DNA of 27,283 nt from JAVZGQ01 sp039000685 (GTDB lineage Archaea > Aenigmatarchaeota > Aenigmatarchaeia > CG10238-14 > SCSR01), in NCBI GenBank assembly GCA_039000685.1, contig JAWBNW010000007.1, forward strand, positions 1 through 27,283, written 5' to 3'. The translations under genes and the position numbers were made by a program. Under the pieces are notes generated by a model, which worked only from the letters and a program-made list of their open reading frames with translations, was not told where the DNA came from and ran no database searches. Of this stretch, positions 1-7,623 are shown piece by piece (positions within the stretch are counted from its first letter, which is position 1; each line of letters begins with the position of its first letter).

Positions 1-2023
1 ATTTGCTTTTGTAAATCGGATTAGTTGAATTATAACTGCAGCTACCTGGAGCTTCTTTATCTGCTCCAAGAGCGGGATCTGCGGTGCAGCACCAACCAGG
101 AGCACATTGCTCATTAACATCACACTTAGGTAAAGGTTTACAAGTATAATCATCCTTCTTTCCCTCGCCTGATGGATAACTACAGCTTCCAGAAGGACAA
201 TCACAAACTATTTTAGTATGATTAACAGGATCATACCTCCAGTTTCCTTGAGCATCTTTGCAATTTTCATCAGAGCAGCAGAAATTGCTCGGCTTGCTTG
301 TCTTCCATTTCCATTGGTTGTTCTCATAAACACAGTAGTAAGTGCTCCCGCAGCTCAGCGAGCTTCCACAATATGTTGAATTGCAAATCCTACACTCTTG
401 ATTGCAGCAAATCCCATTTTGATTGTTGACAGAGCAAGCTGTTCCGTCTGCTTTTCCAGAGCAAGGGTTAGATAAACAAGTAGGATCAGGCTTACACCAG
501 CAATTGTTCATGGAAGTGTTGAAAACACATCTCTCACCAGCTCCGCAAAGGTTGTAACCGCATCTTATGTTTGGACCACAAGCATTGTTGCACTTGCAGT
601 AGCACTCGTAGTCAGCTTGTAAAATACCACCAAACCAATAGTCTTGAGTATCACAACTCGAATCCTGGTTGCTGACTTTTATCAGCCCGACCTCCGACCC
701 AAGTTTGCACCCTTCAAAAGCATATCCCCTAATCGTGCATAGCTCGTCGCACTTGCTCTTACAGCTTCCTCCCCAACACATACACTTCGTTGGATCAATC
801 CAATTTCCGGCCTGGCAAGACACACAGCTGCACGAATTATCATCCCAGCATCCTATGTTAAACAAACCTCTCACCTGACAATCAGGACAATCCATCCCAC
901 AGCTGCTCGAAGGTGTACAAGCTAGTGGAATGTCGCCATTTGTGTCCTGAGAATTCACGCTTTGATCCAAGGCAGAAGCATCGAAATGATAATCACCGCA
1001 CTCAGAAGCTTGAAAAGTCCCCACATAATATTCATTTTTTCCGCTATTCAGTGTAACTGTCGTGACACCATACCCAACTTGAGGATCAGGACCGTCAACA
1101 TTTTTCTTGACAGAAAAGCTCACATCAGCCTTGCAACTTTCAGAAATGCTCAAGGTCATGGTCGCATACATTAAACCTCTTGTGTTATCGTTGGGGTCGT
1201 TCGCCATCCTGGCAGAATTGAGAGTAACTTCACCACTCTCACAATATCTCATGCAGTCATAACACCAACAATTTTTCAAAGCTACATTGCAGTTAAATTC
1301 TGAGGCCTTAAGCTTGTTGCACTCACTTCCCAGCTTGTTTGCAGTACTGTCTAGTATGCAGCTTCCGTAAGTTCTCCCATATTTTTGCCTACATACGCTT
1401 TCACAAGTCGGATATTCTACTACACTCAAAGTCTGTGAGGCACTTTCACCAGAATCAGAATAATCATTATCACCATTTTTATCTATGCACGCATAGTAAA
1501 TGTAGGTTCCAGTGGTTGAAGGAGCGGTGAAAGTGCAAGAAGTTGAGCTGTCAAAAGATATGCTGCAAGCTGTTGCTCCATTACAGCTTTCACTTTTTAT
1601 GTAAATTGTTTTTCCAGAACAGTAGTTCAAACCCGAAAAAGAGACTGTGATTGTTTGTGATTTTTCGGCTGTTGTTGGGTTTAAGCTCAAGGAAATCGAG
1701 CCTGTGCAAATTCCACACTGTTGTTGACAAGTAGACTGTGAAGGATAGCAAGCGTTGGTAGTTTGACAACAATAGAGAGAGGTGCCGCCGCCACTAGGAG
1801 GGCTACATGGTTGAGTACCGCATTTACATGTTTGAGTAATGCTGCTTACACAGTTAGAAGGACAAGAAGGTAGGGTTGTGGTGGTTGTGGTTGTAGAGGT
1901 GGTGGTTGTTGTGCCTCCACCTCCCCCGCCTCCCTCTACCACAGCTGAAACAGCTGATTGTATAGATAAAAACAAGTAAGTTAAAATCCCGAAAATAAAC
2001 AATAAAATTTTCCTGTTTCTCAT
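1..2023 (-). CDS. Large Cys-rich exported surface protein (partial, C-terminus beyond window)
   Basis: An uninterrupted leftward frame of 674 codons from ATG 2023 to the window edge; I checked it triplet by triplet and found no stop. The N-terminus is a signal peptide (MRNRK, then a hydrophobic stretch to about residue 28). It is followed by a Gly run, a linker made almost only of Thr (residues about 38-53) and a long region with dozens of cysteines, often paired as CxxC or CC. Around residues 105-165 there is an Ig-like stretch. This composition is typical of archaeal cell-surface or adhesin-like proteins whose modules are stabilised by disulfides; no catalytic motif was seen. The start overlaps the stop of the upstream gene as ATGA (2020-2023), so the two are translationally coupled. 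Function unknown. The small rightward frames inside it are shadows. Confidence 0.85.
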   Translation of the reverse strand, partial: MRNRKILLFIFGILTYLFLSIQSAVSAVVEGGGGGGGTTTTTSTTTTTTTLPSCPSNCVSSITQTCKCGTQPCSPPSGGGTSLYCCQTTNACYPSQSTCQQQCGICTGSISLSLNPTTAEKSQTITVSFSGLNYCSGKTIYIKSESCNGATACSISFDSSTSCTFTAPSTTGTYIYYACIDKNGDNDYSDSGESASQTLSVVEYPTCESVCRQKYGRTYGSCILDSTANKLGSECNKLKASEFNCNVALKNCWCYDCMRYCESGEVTLNSARMANDPNDNTRGLMYATMTLSISESCKADVSFSVKKNVDGPDPQVGYGVTTVTLNSGKNEYYVGTFQASECGDYHFDASALDQSVNSQDTNGDIPLACTPSSSCGMDCPDCQVRGLFNIGCWDDNSCSCVSCQAGNWIDPTKCMCWGGSCKSKCDELCTIRGYAFEGCKLGSEVGLIKVSNQDSSCDTQDYWFGGILQADYECYCKCNNACGPNIRCGYNLCGAGERCVFNTSMNNCWCKPDPTCLSNPCSGKADGTACSVNNQNGICCNQECRICNSTYCGSSLSCGSTYYCVYENNQWKWKTSKPSNFCCSDENCKDAQGNWRYDPVNHTKIVCDCPSGSCSYPSGEGKKDDYTCKPLPKCDVNEQCAPGWCCTADPALGADKEAPGSCSYNSTNPIYKSK

Positions 2024-2610
2024 ATTACCTCTCCCTTCAGCTCAAACACAATTTCTCCCTCTTCCAAATTATTTTTAAAATCAAAATCAGATGGTAGACT
2101 GCCGTTGAAGACATAAACCCTCAATATTGTAAATTCACCTTTCTGGTTCAAGACAAAACCGCTTAAAGCCCAATGGTGGTAATCTTTTTTATAAAGCAAA
2201 GATGAGCAAACAAAACTCGGAAAATAAATCCCTGGTTGCGATTCTACATAGGGATAAGAAGTTTCATAGAGTGGGAAATCGGAAAATACACAACTGTAAT
2301 AAGAATCTGATGGAAAATCTAATTTCTGCATGTTCACATGCAACCCCAAATATTCTCCTGCTTTAAATTGAATGCTGTCTTTCAAAGCAATTTTTCCATT
2401 CTTTTCTGTACATAAAACATATTGAAGATTATGACCAAGCATCAAATCCTCACAATCTTTCACTTTAGAAGGATCGAAGCTCTTCGCTTTTTCTTCTATC
2501 TCTTCTTGTAAAGGAGTAGTTTCGCCGGGCCTTGAAAAAATAAAAGTGAGCAAGAGAGAAAGAACAATCACAACAGCTACTATTGCAACAAAAACAATTC
2601 TTGCTTCCAT
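2020..2610 (-). CDS. Membrane-anchored protein of unknown function, 196 aa
   Basis: The protein starts with one hydrophobic helix (residues about 5-26) followed by a polar domain, so it is most likely a type-II or uncleaved-signal protein with its C-terminal domain outside. The outer domain has a few cysteines (near residues 53, 67, 71, 106, 107 and 135) that could form disulfides. I do not recognise the family. It is the first gene of a leftward pair: its TGA overlaps the ATG of the large Cys-rich gene by 4 bases. It is driven from the divergent promoter at 2641-2658, leaving a leader of about 10 bases. Context suggests a role in assembling or anchoring the neighbouring surface protein; that is inference only. 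Confidence 0.75.
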   Translation of the reverse strand: MEARIVFVAIVAVVIVLSLLLTFIFSRPGETTPLQEEIEEKAKSFDPSKVKDCEDLMLGHNLQYVLCTEKNGKIALKDSIQFKAGEYLGLHVNMQKLDFPSDSYYSCVFSDFPLYETSYPYVESQPGIYFPSFVCSSLLYKKDYHHWALSGFVLNQKGEFTILRVYVFNGSLPSDFDFKNNLEEGEIVFELKGEVI

Positions 2611-2640
2611 TCAACTCTAAATAATCTTTTCTTTTTCTTG

Positions 2641-2658
2641 GGATATAAATTTATATCC
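2641..2658. promoter_or_regulatory. Palindromic bidirectional TATA element
   Basis: GGATATAAATTTATATCC is a perfect 18-bp palindrome lying between two divergent genes (ATG 2610 leftward, ATG 2682 rightward). Each half reads as an archaeal TATA box. Measured from the rightward half, the expected transcript start falls at about 2680, making the rightward mRNA leaderless or nearly so. Leftward the start falls near 2619, leaving a leader of about 10 bases. Confidence 0.6.
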
Positions 2659-2681
2659 TATAGAAACAACAAATTAAGATT

Positions 2682-4145
2682 ATGAGAAAATTCATTTTTA
2701 CAATTTTCCTTTTTTTGCTTATTTTGCCAAAAATTTCACTCGCCGGAACACCGACTGAAACTAAATGGGTAAGTTGTTGTGCAAGTGGGTGTGATAAAAC
2801 TCCTGGAACTTCAGTAACTTTTGGTGAAACATATTGTTGCACTACATCGGGCTGGATAGAAGGAGAGTGCATATGCACAAGAAGTAATCCAACTATTACC
2901 ATAAAACCGAGCTCTCAAAATGGAGCTAGAGGAAGTACTCTAACTTACACCATAAATGTGACAAACAATGATAATTCTGTTTGTGGTCAAAGCACCTTTA
3001 GCCTAACTGTGACTCAATGTTCTTCTCCTTTGAGCTGTAGCTCACTCAGTTCCTTAACAATTTCTCCAGGATCTTTCGCAACTACAACAATTGATGTTTC
3101 ATCCTCGTCTTCAGCTTCTGCCGGCACTTATACATTTAAAGTAAAAGCAACCAACACAGCTGATACTTCCAAACAAGCAGAAGCTTCTGCCGATTATGTT
3201 ATCCTACCGTGTACTTCAGATGACGATTGTCTTTCTACTAATCCATGTAAAGAAGGCAAGTGTATAAATTCTTATTGTGAATATCCAAACAAGCTGGATG
3301 GAACAGACTGTCCTGGAAATGGATATTACTGTTCGGGAGATTGTAAAAGAGAATACAGAGACTACTACTGTAGTTCTGGCTCTTGTATTTATAGTGTAAC
3401 TTCAACTGAATATGCAAGCTCTAGTTGCAAGGTCTGCAGAAATGGAGCTTGGGTTGATGTGACTTCGAGCAGATATTGTTCAGCTTCTGGTGGCAATTAT
3501 TATGGCTGTTCTGTGGGCAGCAATTCTTGCAACACAAGTTTAGTTTGTGTGACTGGAACTACCACCACAACCACCTTACCGACATGTGGGAATCCGAGCA
3601 TTTGTGAACCTGGAGAAACTCAAGATACTTGCTCTGAATGCAGGACTGTAGTGAACATAATTCCTTCTCAAGCTTATCCTGGTCAAACAGTCAAAGTTAT
3701 CGTCTATTTCAACGACTCTAGATTCGACACCACTAAAGCAAACTACGATGTGAAAATCGAGCTAAGGATAGATGACCAATATTGGGATCCGTACTATTGC
3801 CCGATAAATGATAAAAAGTGGAGAAATGATATGGGTTATACTGGAACAACCAACTCAGATTGGGCTTGCTCTGGCAAAAGATGCAGTAAAACACATGAAG
3901 GGAAGGAAGTTGCCATAATCACTGAAAAAGGCTATGGGTACATAGAAGCCCAATGTGTTATACCTCCTGGTCTATTCACAGGAACTCACAGGCTAAGAGC
4001 AACTCCAACAATTTTCTCCAACCCCATCACACTGAGAGCAGCAGAAGCTGAACTGAAAATTGGCGATGGTCTGTACACTTTTGTTTTAATCGTGAAAACC
4101 ATTTTTTCCCGCCTCACAGGCTTCTTTGCTTTTAGAATGATTTAA
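2682..4145 (+). CDS. Secreted Cys-rich surface protein, 487 aa
   Basis: Signal peptide MRKFIFTIFLFLLILPKISLA (residues 1-21), then a small Cys cluster (about 31-65). An Ig/NEW3-like beta domain follows (about 68-170; NPTITIKPSS and ITISPGSF-type strands). Next comes a second Cys-rich segment (about 176-295) with spaced CxxxxC pairs, a Thr linker (TTTTTTLP, about 295-302), and the motif CGNPSICEPGETQDTC, which resembles the CGNGVCEPGE repeat of archaeal and myxobacterial surface proteins. A further beta domain and a C-terminal hydrophobic segment (LYTFVLIVKTIF) end it, possibly a membrane anchor. It shares architecture and Thr linker with the large leftward gene across the divergent promoter, so both probably belong to one surface layer. 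No enzyme motif seen. Confidence 0.82.
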   Translation: MRKFIFTIFLFLLILPKISLAGTPTETKWVSCCASGCDKTPGTSVTFGETYCCTTSGWIEGECICTRSNPTITIKPSSQNGARGSTLTYTINVTNNDNSVCGQSTFSLTVTQCSSPLSCSSLSSLTISPGSFATTTIDVSSSSSASAGTYTFKVKATNTADTSKQAEASADYVILPCTSDDDCLSTNPCKEGKCINSYCEYPNKLDGTDCPGNGYYCSGDCKREYRDYYCSSGSCIYSVTSTEYASSSCKVCRNGAWVDVTSSRYCSASGGNYYGCSVGSNSCNTSLVCVTGTTTTTTLPTCGNPSICEPGETQDTCSECRTVVNIIPSQAYPGQTVKVIVYFNDSRFDTTKANYDVKIELRIDDQYWDPYYCPINDKKWRNDMGYTGTTNSDWACSGKRCSKTHEGKEVAIITEKGYGYIEAQCVIPPGLFTGTHRLRATPTIFSNPITLRAAEAELKIGDGLYTFVLIVKTIFSRLTGFFAFRMI

Positions 4146-4170
4146 AAGACAGCAAAACAAAAAATAATTT

Positions 4171-5037
4171 ATGAAACTCGAATTTTTCTCATATCTTTTA
4201 TTCATAATTCTTATTCTTCCTTCCATTTCTCTTGCACAAACTCCTCTCCAACCCGGTGAGACTGAATTTGAAATTCAACCAATCTTCCTCAGGGGCGAAG
4301 GTATCTACCTCTCGGGAAATTCCAGCTATATAGCTGCCTATGTCCAAGCCTATTATCCAGACTTCTCTTACAGGAAGGTAGGAATGGACTGTTTTTTGAA
4401 TGGAGATGAATTCAGTGTGGTACAAAACTGTTCAGTTCAATTTTATCCAGAAAGGGGAGTTTGTTCAATTTTGTTTCCACAATATCTTTCTCTCACCGAG
4501 CCAAATGAGATGAAGTGCAAGATTTACGATCCAGAATATCCTCTTTCCACTTCAATGTACGTAAACAGAAGTTTCACTCCAATCAACTTCTCTGTCTGGT
4601 TTTCTGACTATTCTACTTTGGTTGGAGAAGAATTCAACTTTCCCGTGAACATCAAAAACTCAGGCCTTTTCACAGACACTTACAACCTTACAGCATGGAT
4701 AATGGAAGGTGAGGCTTTAGCAAGAATTAACCCGGCAACAAAATCTTTCTTGGTTGAATTGCATGGTGATGCTTTCGACCCACATACTTGGAACCGAACT
4801 GGGACTGAAGTGAAGCAAGTTTATGTCAAGATGATGATCTTGGATGCAAGCTCTAACTTACATGCTTGTATTAATGTCATTTCCTCCATAAACCCAAGCT
4901 CCTCATCACAATCCTGCATAACCTTGAAGGCCCAATTCAGAAGTTTGCCAGAAGTTAACTTGCTTCAATTCTTGCTAACAATTATAACAGCAGCTATTTT
5001 TATTTTTAATTCAAGAAAAAAATTTAAGGGTCCGTAG
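4171..5037 (+). CDS. Secreted membrane-anchored protein with Ig-like domain, 288 aa
   Basis: Signal peptide MKLEFFSYLLFIILILPSISLA (residues 1-22), a beta-rich outer region with the NEW3/CARDB-like pattern (VGEEFNFPVNIKNSGLFTDT, about 150-170), and a C-terminal membrane helix (about 262-279) followed by basic residues (SRKKFKGP). This is a type-I membrane protein with its bulk outside. It follows the 487-aa surface gene by 25 bases and is probably co-transcribed. Its last two codons and TAG stop (5035-5037) are encoded by the acceptor stem of tRNA-Val, a 10-base overlap. Family not recognised beyond the Ig-like fold. Confidence 0.78.
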   Translation: MKLEFFSYLLFIILILPSISLAQTPLQPGETEFEIQPIFLRGEGIYLSGNSSYIAAYVQAYYPDFSYRKVGMDCFLNGDEFSVVQNCSVQFYPERGVCSILFPQYLSLTEPNEMKCKIYDPEYPLSTSMYVNRSFTPINFSVWFSDYSTLVGEEFNFPVNIKNSGLFTDTYNLTAWIMEGEALARINPATKSFLVELHGDAFDPHTWNRTGTEVKQVYVKMMILDASSNLHACINVISSINPSSSSQSCITLKAQFRSLPEVNLLQFLLTIITAAIFIFNSRKKFKGP

Positions 5038-5111
5038 TCTAACGGTTAGGAGTAGATAATAAACGGTGCGCTTACAACGCACAGGTTCCGGTTCAATTCC
5101 GGGCGGACCCA
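5028..5111 (+). tRNA. tRNA-Val (UAC), interrupted by a 12-nt intron in the D arm
   Basis: Acceptor GGGTCCG pairs with CGGACCC, discriminator A. The anticodon stem GTGCG/CGCAC holds loop CTTACAA (anticodon TAC) and the T arm is TCCGG-TTCAATT-CCGGG. CCA is not encoded. The gene is 12 nt too long between the D arm and the anticodon stem. Removing 5051-5062 gives D stem GTCT/GGAC, with G10-C25, T11-A24, C12-G23 and T13-G22, and a 72-nt tRNA. The 5' end lies inside the upstream coding region. A TATA-like AT stretch near 5000 could drive it separately. Confidence 0.93.
5051..5062 (+). other. Predicted 12-nt tRNA-Val intron (position 24/25)
   Basis: Bulge-helix-bulge reading: GTTA (5045-5048) pairs with TAAT (5057-5060) including one G-T. 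The bulges are GGA (5049-5051) and AAA (5061-5063), and a 2-bp outer CG/CG helix follows. Cutting after the second base of each bulge gives a normal D stem. The one-base repeat of A makes 5052-5063 equivalent. Confidence 0.75.
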
Positions 5112-5169
5112 TTTTATATCTTTCTTAAATATTGAGCAAAAATTTCTTTTTCTAGACTAAAAAAAGATT

Positions 5170-5547
5170 ATGGAAATTGCAGAAACTTTTGGTAAAGTTG
5201 TGAATGTCGCACAAAAAGATGGGATAGTGAAAGCCCTTAAAATTCTAGAAATTTCAAACAAAAGAATCGAAGATAATATAAAAAATAAAAAGTTTTTGAT
5301 CGAACTGAATAATTTTGATGTTGTTATAGACAAAAAAGATAAACTGAAACAACTAAACCTTTACTTGTGTGAGAAAAAGTGGAGCAAGAAGTTGCTAACA
5401 AGCTTGCAAAAATCTTCTGATTTCAAGTCCATGGTCATTTTGCTTGGAAAAATTTCAATTTCAAAAAAAGTTTATGAGCTCAGGTTGGGAGCTTTTGGTA
5501 TTCCAAGCTCAGAGCTTGTGAAAGCTGTGTTAAAATTCAAGAAATAG
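5170..5547 (+). CDS. Unknown Lys-rich protein, 125 aa
   Basis: A soluble, strongly basic protein (many Lys, Ile and Leu) with no signal peptide, membrane helix or cysteine cluster apart from one Cys. Predicted mixed helix/strand. I do not recognise the family. It stands alone after tRNA-Val, with AT-rich promoter sequence upstream (CTTAAATATT near 5124). Its 3' end overlaps the convergent NTPase gene by 11 bases (5537-5547). Codon use matches neighbouring genes, so I accept it as real. Confidence 0.65.
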   Translation: MEIAETFGKVVNVAQKDGIVKALKILEISNKRIEDNIKNKKFLIELNNFDVVIDKKDKLKQLNLYLCEKKWSKKLLTSLQKSSDFKSMVILLGKISISKKVYELRLGAFGIPSSELVKAVLKFKK

Positions 5548-6040
5548 ATTTTGTTAATTCTTCTGGAAGCTTTTCCCTATTTTCTTGATTTACTTCTAAA
5601 ACTTCACCAAACTGCTTGAATTGTTTAACAAAATTTCTGTGCAGCACTGCAATCAAAGGCTTGTCCAAAAGAACTAAAGCAAAGATCTTCTTCTTGAAAT
5701 TCTCGCTGAAGAATTCCATCTTCCCGATTTCATCTATAGCAACAACATCACAATTTTCAATCGCAAAATCTATTGCAGGCAAAGCAATTTTTTCAAAAGC
5801 TTCTACATCAATCCCATACTTCCCAAGCTTTGGTTCGATTTTGAAATCAACACTTGCAAAAACTTCCATAGCTTGAGAAAAAACATCCTTGACATAAAAA
5901 CCAACTCTCTTTCCTTCTTCCCTTATCTCTGGAGTAACTATTCCACCAACTTTCAATCCTTTACTCTTAAGCAGTTCAACAGTTTTGCTTAAAACTGTAG
6001 ATTTGCCTGAACCTGCTCTGCCTGAAAGAAAAATTTTCAT
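5537..6040 (-). CDS. THEP1-type nucleoside-triphosphatase, 167 aa
   Basis: A P-loop NTPase of the THEP1/NTPase_1 family, which hydrolyses nucleoside triphosphates in vitro; its biological substrate is unsettled. Walker A is GRAGSGKST (residues 7-15). The family signature GGIVTPEIREEGKRVGF follows at about 32-48. Walker B with the hallmark DEIGKMEF is at about 103-110. Length is close to the usual 170-190 residues. Start ATG 6040 precedes Walker A by six residues, as expected. It stands between initiator tRNA-Met and the unknown 125-aa gene, with no evident operon partner. Confidence 0.9.
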   Translation of the reverse strand: MKIFLSGRAGSGKSTVLSKTVELLKSKGLKVGGIVTPEIREEGKRVGFYVKDVFSQAMEVFASVDFKIEPKLGKYGIDVEAFEKIALPAIDFAIENCDVVAIDEIGKMEFFSENFKKKIFALVLLDKPLIAVLHRNFVKQFKQFGEVLEVNQENREKLPEELTKSIS

Positions 6041-6275
6041 AATCTTAAATTCAGCTTGAATTTAAAAGAGTTTAACCTTCTGTTTCTTGTGCCGTGATAG
6101 ACTTTAAAATCTCGTCTCTCTTTTTCATATTTTTCTCCAAACTTCTTGATGATTAATTTAACAGCCGTTAAAAATAAAAGCCTTGTTCTTGAATGATTTT
6201 TTTTTAAATTTTAAAAAACCTAATAGCGGGGCCTGGATTTGAACCAGGGACCTCCGGGTTATGAGCCCGGCGAGC

Positions 6276-6288
6276 ATTCTGTCAAAAC
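6276..6288 (-). other. Predicted 12-13-nt tRNA-Met intron in the D loop
   Basis: The D loop carries about 13 extra bases after AGCCTGGA. A weaker bulge-helix-bulge is visible: CCTG against CAGA with three pairs, bulges GAG and ATG. Removal restores the D stem GAGC/GCTC. Keeping one more T is also possible, so the boundary is uncertain by one base. Confidence 0.6.
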
Positions 6289-6302
6289 TCCAGGCTGCTC
6301 CA

Positions 6303-6325
6303 TTGCGGTTTCCTTTATTGGAAAT
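6303..6325 (-). other. Predicted 23-nt tRNA-Met intron at position 7/8
   Basis: A near-ideal bulge-helix-bulge. Exon GCGG pairs with intron CCGC (4-bp central helix), bulges are GGA and AAT, and the intron body is a hairpin TTTCC/GGAAA with loop AATAAA. Cutting after the second base of each bulge joins AGCGGGG to TGGAGC, exactly the expected acceptor-to-D-stem junction. Confidence 0.88.
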
Positions 6326-6442
6326 CCCCGCTAGAGCTTATGCCTTTCCTTGCTCCCGCCATTTGAATTAAATTGATGTTCGCTAATTTAAATCTTTATC
6401 AAAAGACTAATCGTTTTTCATTCTTCTTTACCTCTATCCGAA

Positions 6443-6967
6443 TTATAGTTCAGTTTGGAGGGAAACTTTTTTAAATAATTTCCCTATATATAATTCCCTT
6501 ATTTTCTCAACTCTTTCCAGATTTTTCTTTCTGTTGATCATAGAGTAAACTTTAAGCTGATCTTCTAACCTTGAAACAGGAATTCCTAATTTTCCAATTT
6601 TCACAAAAACTGGTCTTTTTAGCCTCCACGTCAATGGAAGCCATCTTCCTTTAACTTTAGCTTTCAAGTCTCCCATTATTTCAACATCAATTCCCTCAAC
6701 TCTAAACTTCCCAAAATGAGAAGAAAAAACTCTTGATTTGCTAAACTTCACTGGTTTAACTTCATATTCTTTCAAAATTGAAGAAATCTTATAAGCTCCT
6801 TCTTTCGTTGTTAAGATGTCTATATCCTTTGGTTCAATTTCTACTCCTTGCAAAGCTAGACTTGCACTTCCTACAACCATCCATTCAACTTTTTCTCCAA
6901 GCAACTTACATAACTTTTCCAATACTTTCAAAAAATTTTTATTCACAATTAATATTTCCTCTTCCAT
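6443..6967 (-). CDS. Nucleotidyltransferase-fold protein, 174 aa
   Basis: Polymerase-beta-like nucleotidyltransferase fold. G33-S34 in VGSASLALQG is followed by the metal-binding acids D48 and D50 (PKDIDIL), with a likely third acid at D94 or E96 (IDVEIMGD). Members of this superfamily transfer nucleotides to proteins, RNA or small molecules; the substrate here cannot be told. The sequence resembles small stand-alone AbiEii/LinB-like domains, but no HEPN or antitoxin partner lies next to it, so I do not call a toxin-antitoxin pair. Start ATG 6967 sits just downstream of AT-rich sequence and faces the small-gene run to the right. Confidence 0.75.
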   Translation of the reverse strand: MEEEILIVNKNFLKVLEKLCKLLGEKVEWMVVGSASLALQGVEIEPKDIDILTTKEGAYKISSILKEYEVKPVKFSKSRVFSSHFGKFRVEGIDVEIMGDLKAKVKGRWLPLTWRLKRPVFVKIGKLGIPVSRLEDQLKVYSMINRKKNLERVEKIRELYIGKLFKKVSLQTEL

Positions 6968-7030
6968 TTAAATTTCACTCACCCCTTGAGTTCAAAATCT
7001 AAATCCTAAGCTTTTCTCCAGCTTCTCCTC

Positions 7031-7081
7031 ATGAGCGAGATGAAAAAATTGGAAAAATCGCTCTTTGGGGTGAAAGCATGA
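7031..7081 (+). CDS. Possible 16-residue leader ORF
   Basis: ATG 7031 opens a 16-codon Lys-rich frame whose TGA overlaps the next start as ATGA (7078-7081). No Shine-Dalgarno is seen in front of it, but it holds the strong GGGGTGA site of the next gene. It may be a coupled leader peptide or chance. Confidence 0.25.
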   Translation: MSEMKKLEKSLFGVKA

Positions 7082-7341
7082 AGAAGAGTTTTTGGAAAGG
7101 TCTGACCTCGCTGCTCTGCACTGCAAGCGGAACAGGAATTGGCTACATGGTGGCTCAATGTGGCTCTCTAGCCTACATAGCTGGGAGGGAAATTTGGAAT
7201 CTTGTTAACGGCTTGTCTATAGCACCGATTCCTGAATTGCTAAGAGATTATGCAGTTTACACTTCTACTGCTGCTCTGATCGGCGAGGTTAGTGGCTATG
7301 TCTTTCACAAAAAAATTTGGAAAACTTTAGGAGGTGAGTGA
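7078..7341 (+). CDS. Small two-helix membrane protein, 87 aa
   Basis: Two hydrophobic segments (about 12-35, SLLCTASGTGIGYMVAQ region, and about 57-75, YAVYTSTAALIGEVSGYVF) rich in Gly and small residues, with a short basic N-terminus (MKKSFWK). It may insert as a hairpin. GGGGTGA lies 7 bases upstream of the ATG. First strong gene of a rightward run of five tightly packed small genes (7078-8402), all with overlaps or no gaps. Family not recognised. Confidence 0.65.
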   Translation: MKKSFWKGLTSLLCTASGTGIGYMVAQCGSLAYIAGREIWNLVNGLSIAPIPELLRDYAVYTSTAALIGEVSGYVFHKKIWKTLGGE

Positions 7342-7623
7342 ATGGTAAAATTGAGTGAGATTGATGTTGGTACTAAAGATTTAGTTGTTGCCTTGGCTTT
7401 TGGTCTTGCTGGCTACTATCTGAGGAAACCAATTGAAGAAAGAAGAAGAGCTGAAAAAGAAAGCGATGCTCAACTTATAGGAAGAACAGCAGCACAGTAT
7501 GTTGCCGCAGAACTCAGAAGCTTTGGAGTCGGACCTGAAACTTACAGAGCAATAGACGAGCTAACACAAACTTTGAAAGAGCTGAGAGAAGAGCTGAAAA
7601 AATACAGGGATAAAAATGGTTGA
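7342..7623 (+). CDS. Small membrane-tethered coiled-coil protein, 93 aa
   Basis: A short N-terminal region, one hydrophobic helix (about 13-28, LVVALAFGLAGYYL), a basic flank (RKPIEERRRAEK), then a helical domain ending in a heptad-like coiled coil (about 69-91). It starts one codon boundary after the preceding stop, with a strong GGAGGTGAG Shine-Dalgarno at 7331-7339. The topology suggests a membrane anchor with a cytoplasmic helical tail, perhaps binding the two soluble helical proteins encoded next. Function unknown. Confidence 0.65.
   Translation: MVKLSEIDVGTKDLVVALAFGLAGYYLRKPIEERRRAEKESDAQLIGRTAAQYVAAELRSFGVGPETYRAIDELTQTLKELREELKKYRDKNG

Larger units (their letters stand above)
6224..6332 (-). 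tRNA. Initiator tRNA-Met (CAU) with two introns
   Basis: Acceptor AGCGGGG/CCCCGCT, discriminator A, no encoded CCA. Anticodon stem CCGGG/CCCGG encloses CTCATAA. The A1-T72 pair and three consecutive G-C pairs in the anticodon stem mark it as initiator. The gene is 109 nt long; removing 6303-6325 and 6276-6288 leaves 73 nt with T8 G9, D stem GAGC/GCTC and loop AGCCTGGA, very like other initiator tRNAs. Variable region AGGTC and T arm CCTGG-TTCAAAT-CCAGG are intact. Confidence 0.93.

Noticed and set aside
669..1530. Rightward ORFs of 63-70 codons opposite the large Cys-rich gene
   Set aside because: They are antisense shadows of a strongly biased coding region with its own signal peptide and start.
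6037..6200. Leftward open frame of about 50 codons upstream of the THEP1 gene, ending with a stop overlapping its ATG
   Set aside because: Reads as a plausible helical, basic peptide but has no ATG, GTG or TTG start and no Shine-Dalgarno; could be a remnant.
6443..6967. Toxin-antitoxin module (nucleotidyltransferase with HEPN partner)
   Set aside because: No HEPN-like or antitoxin-like gene is adjacent on the same strand.
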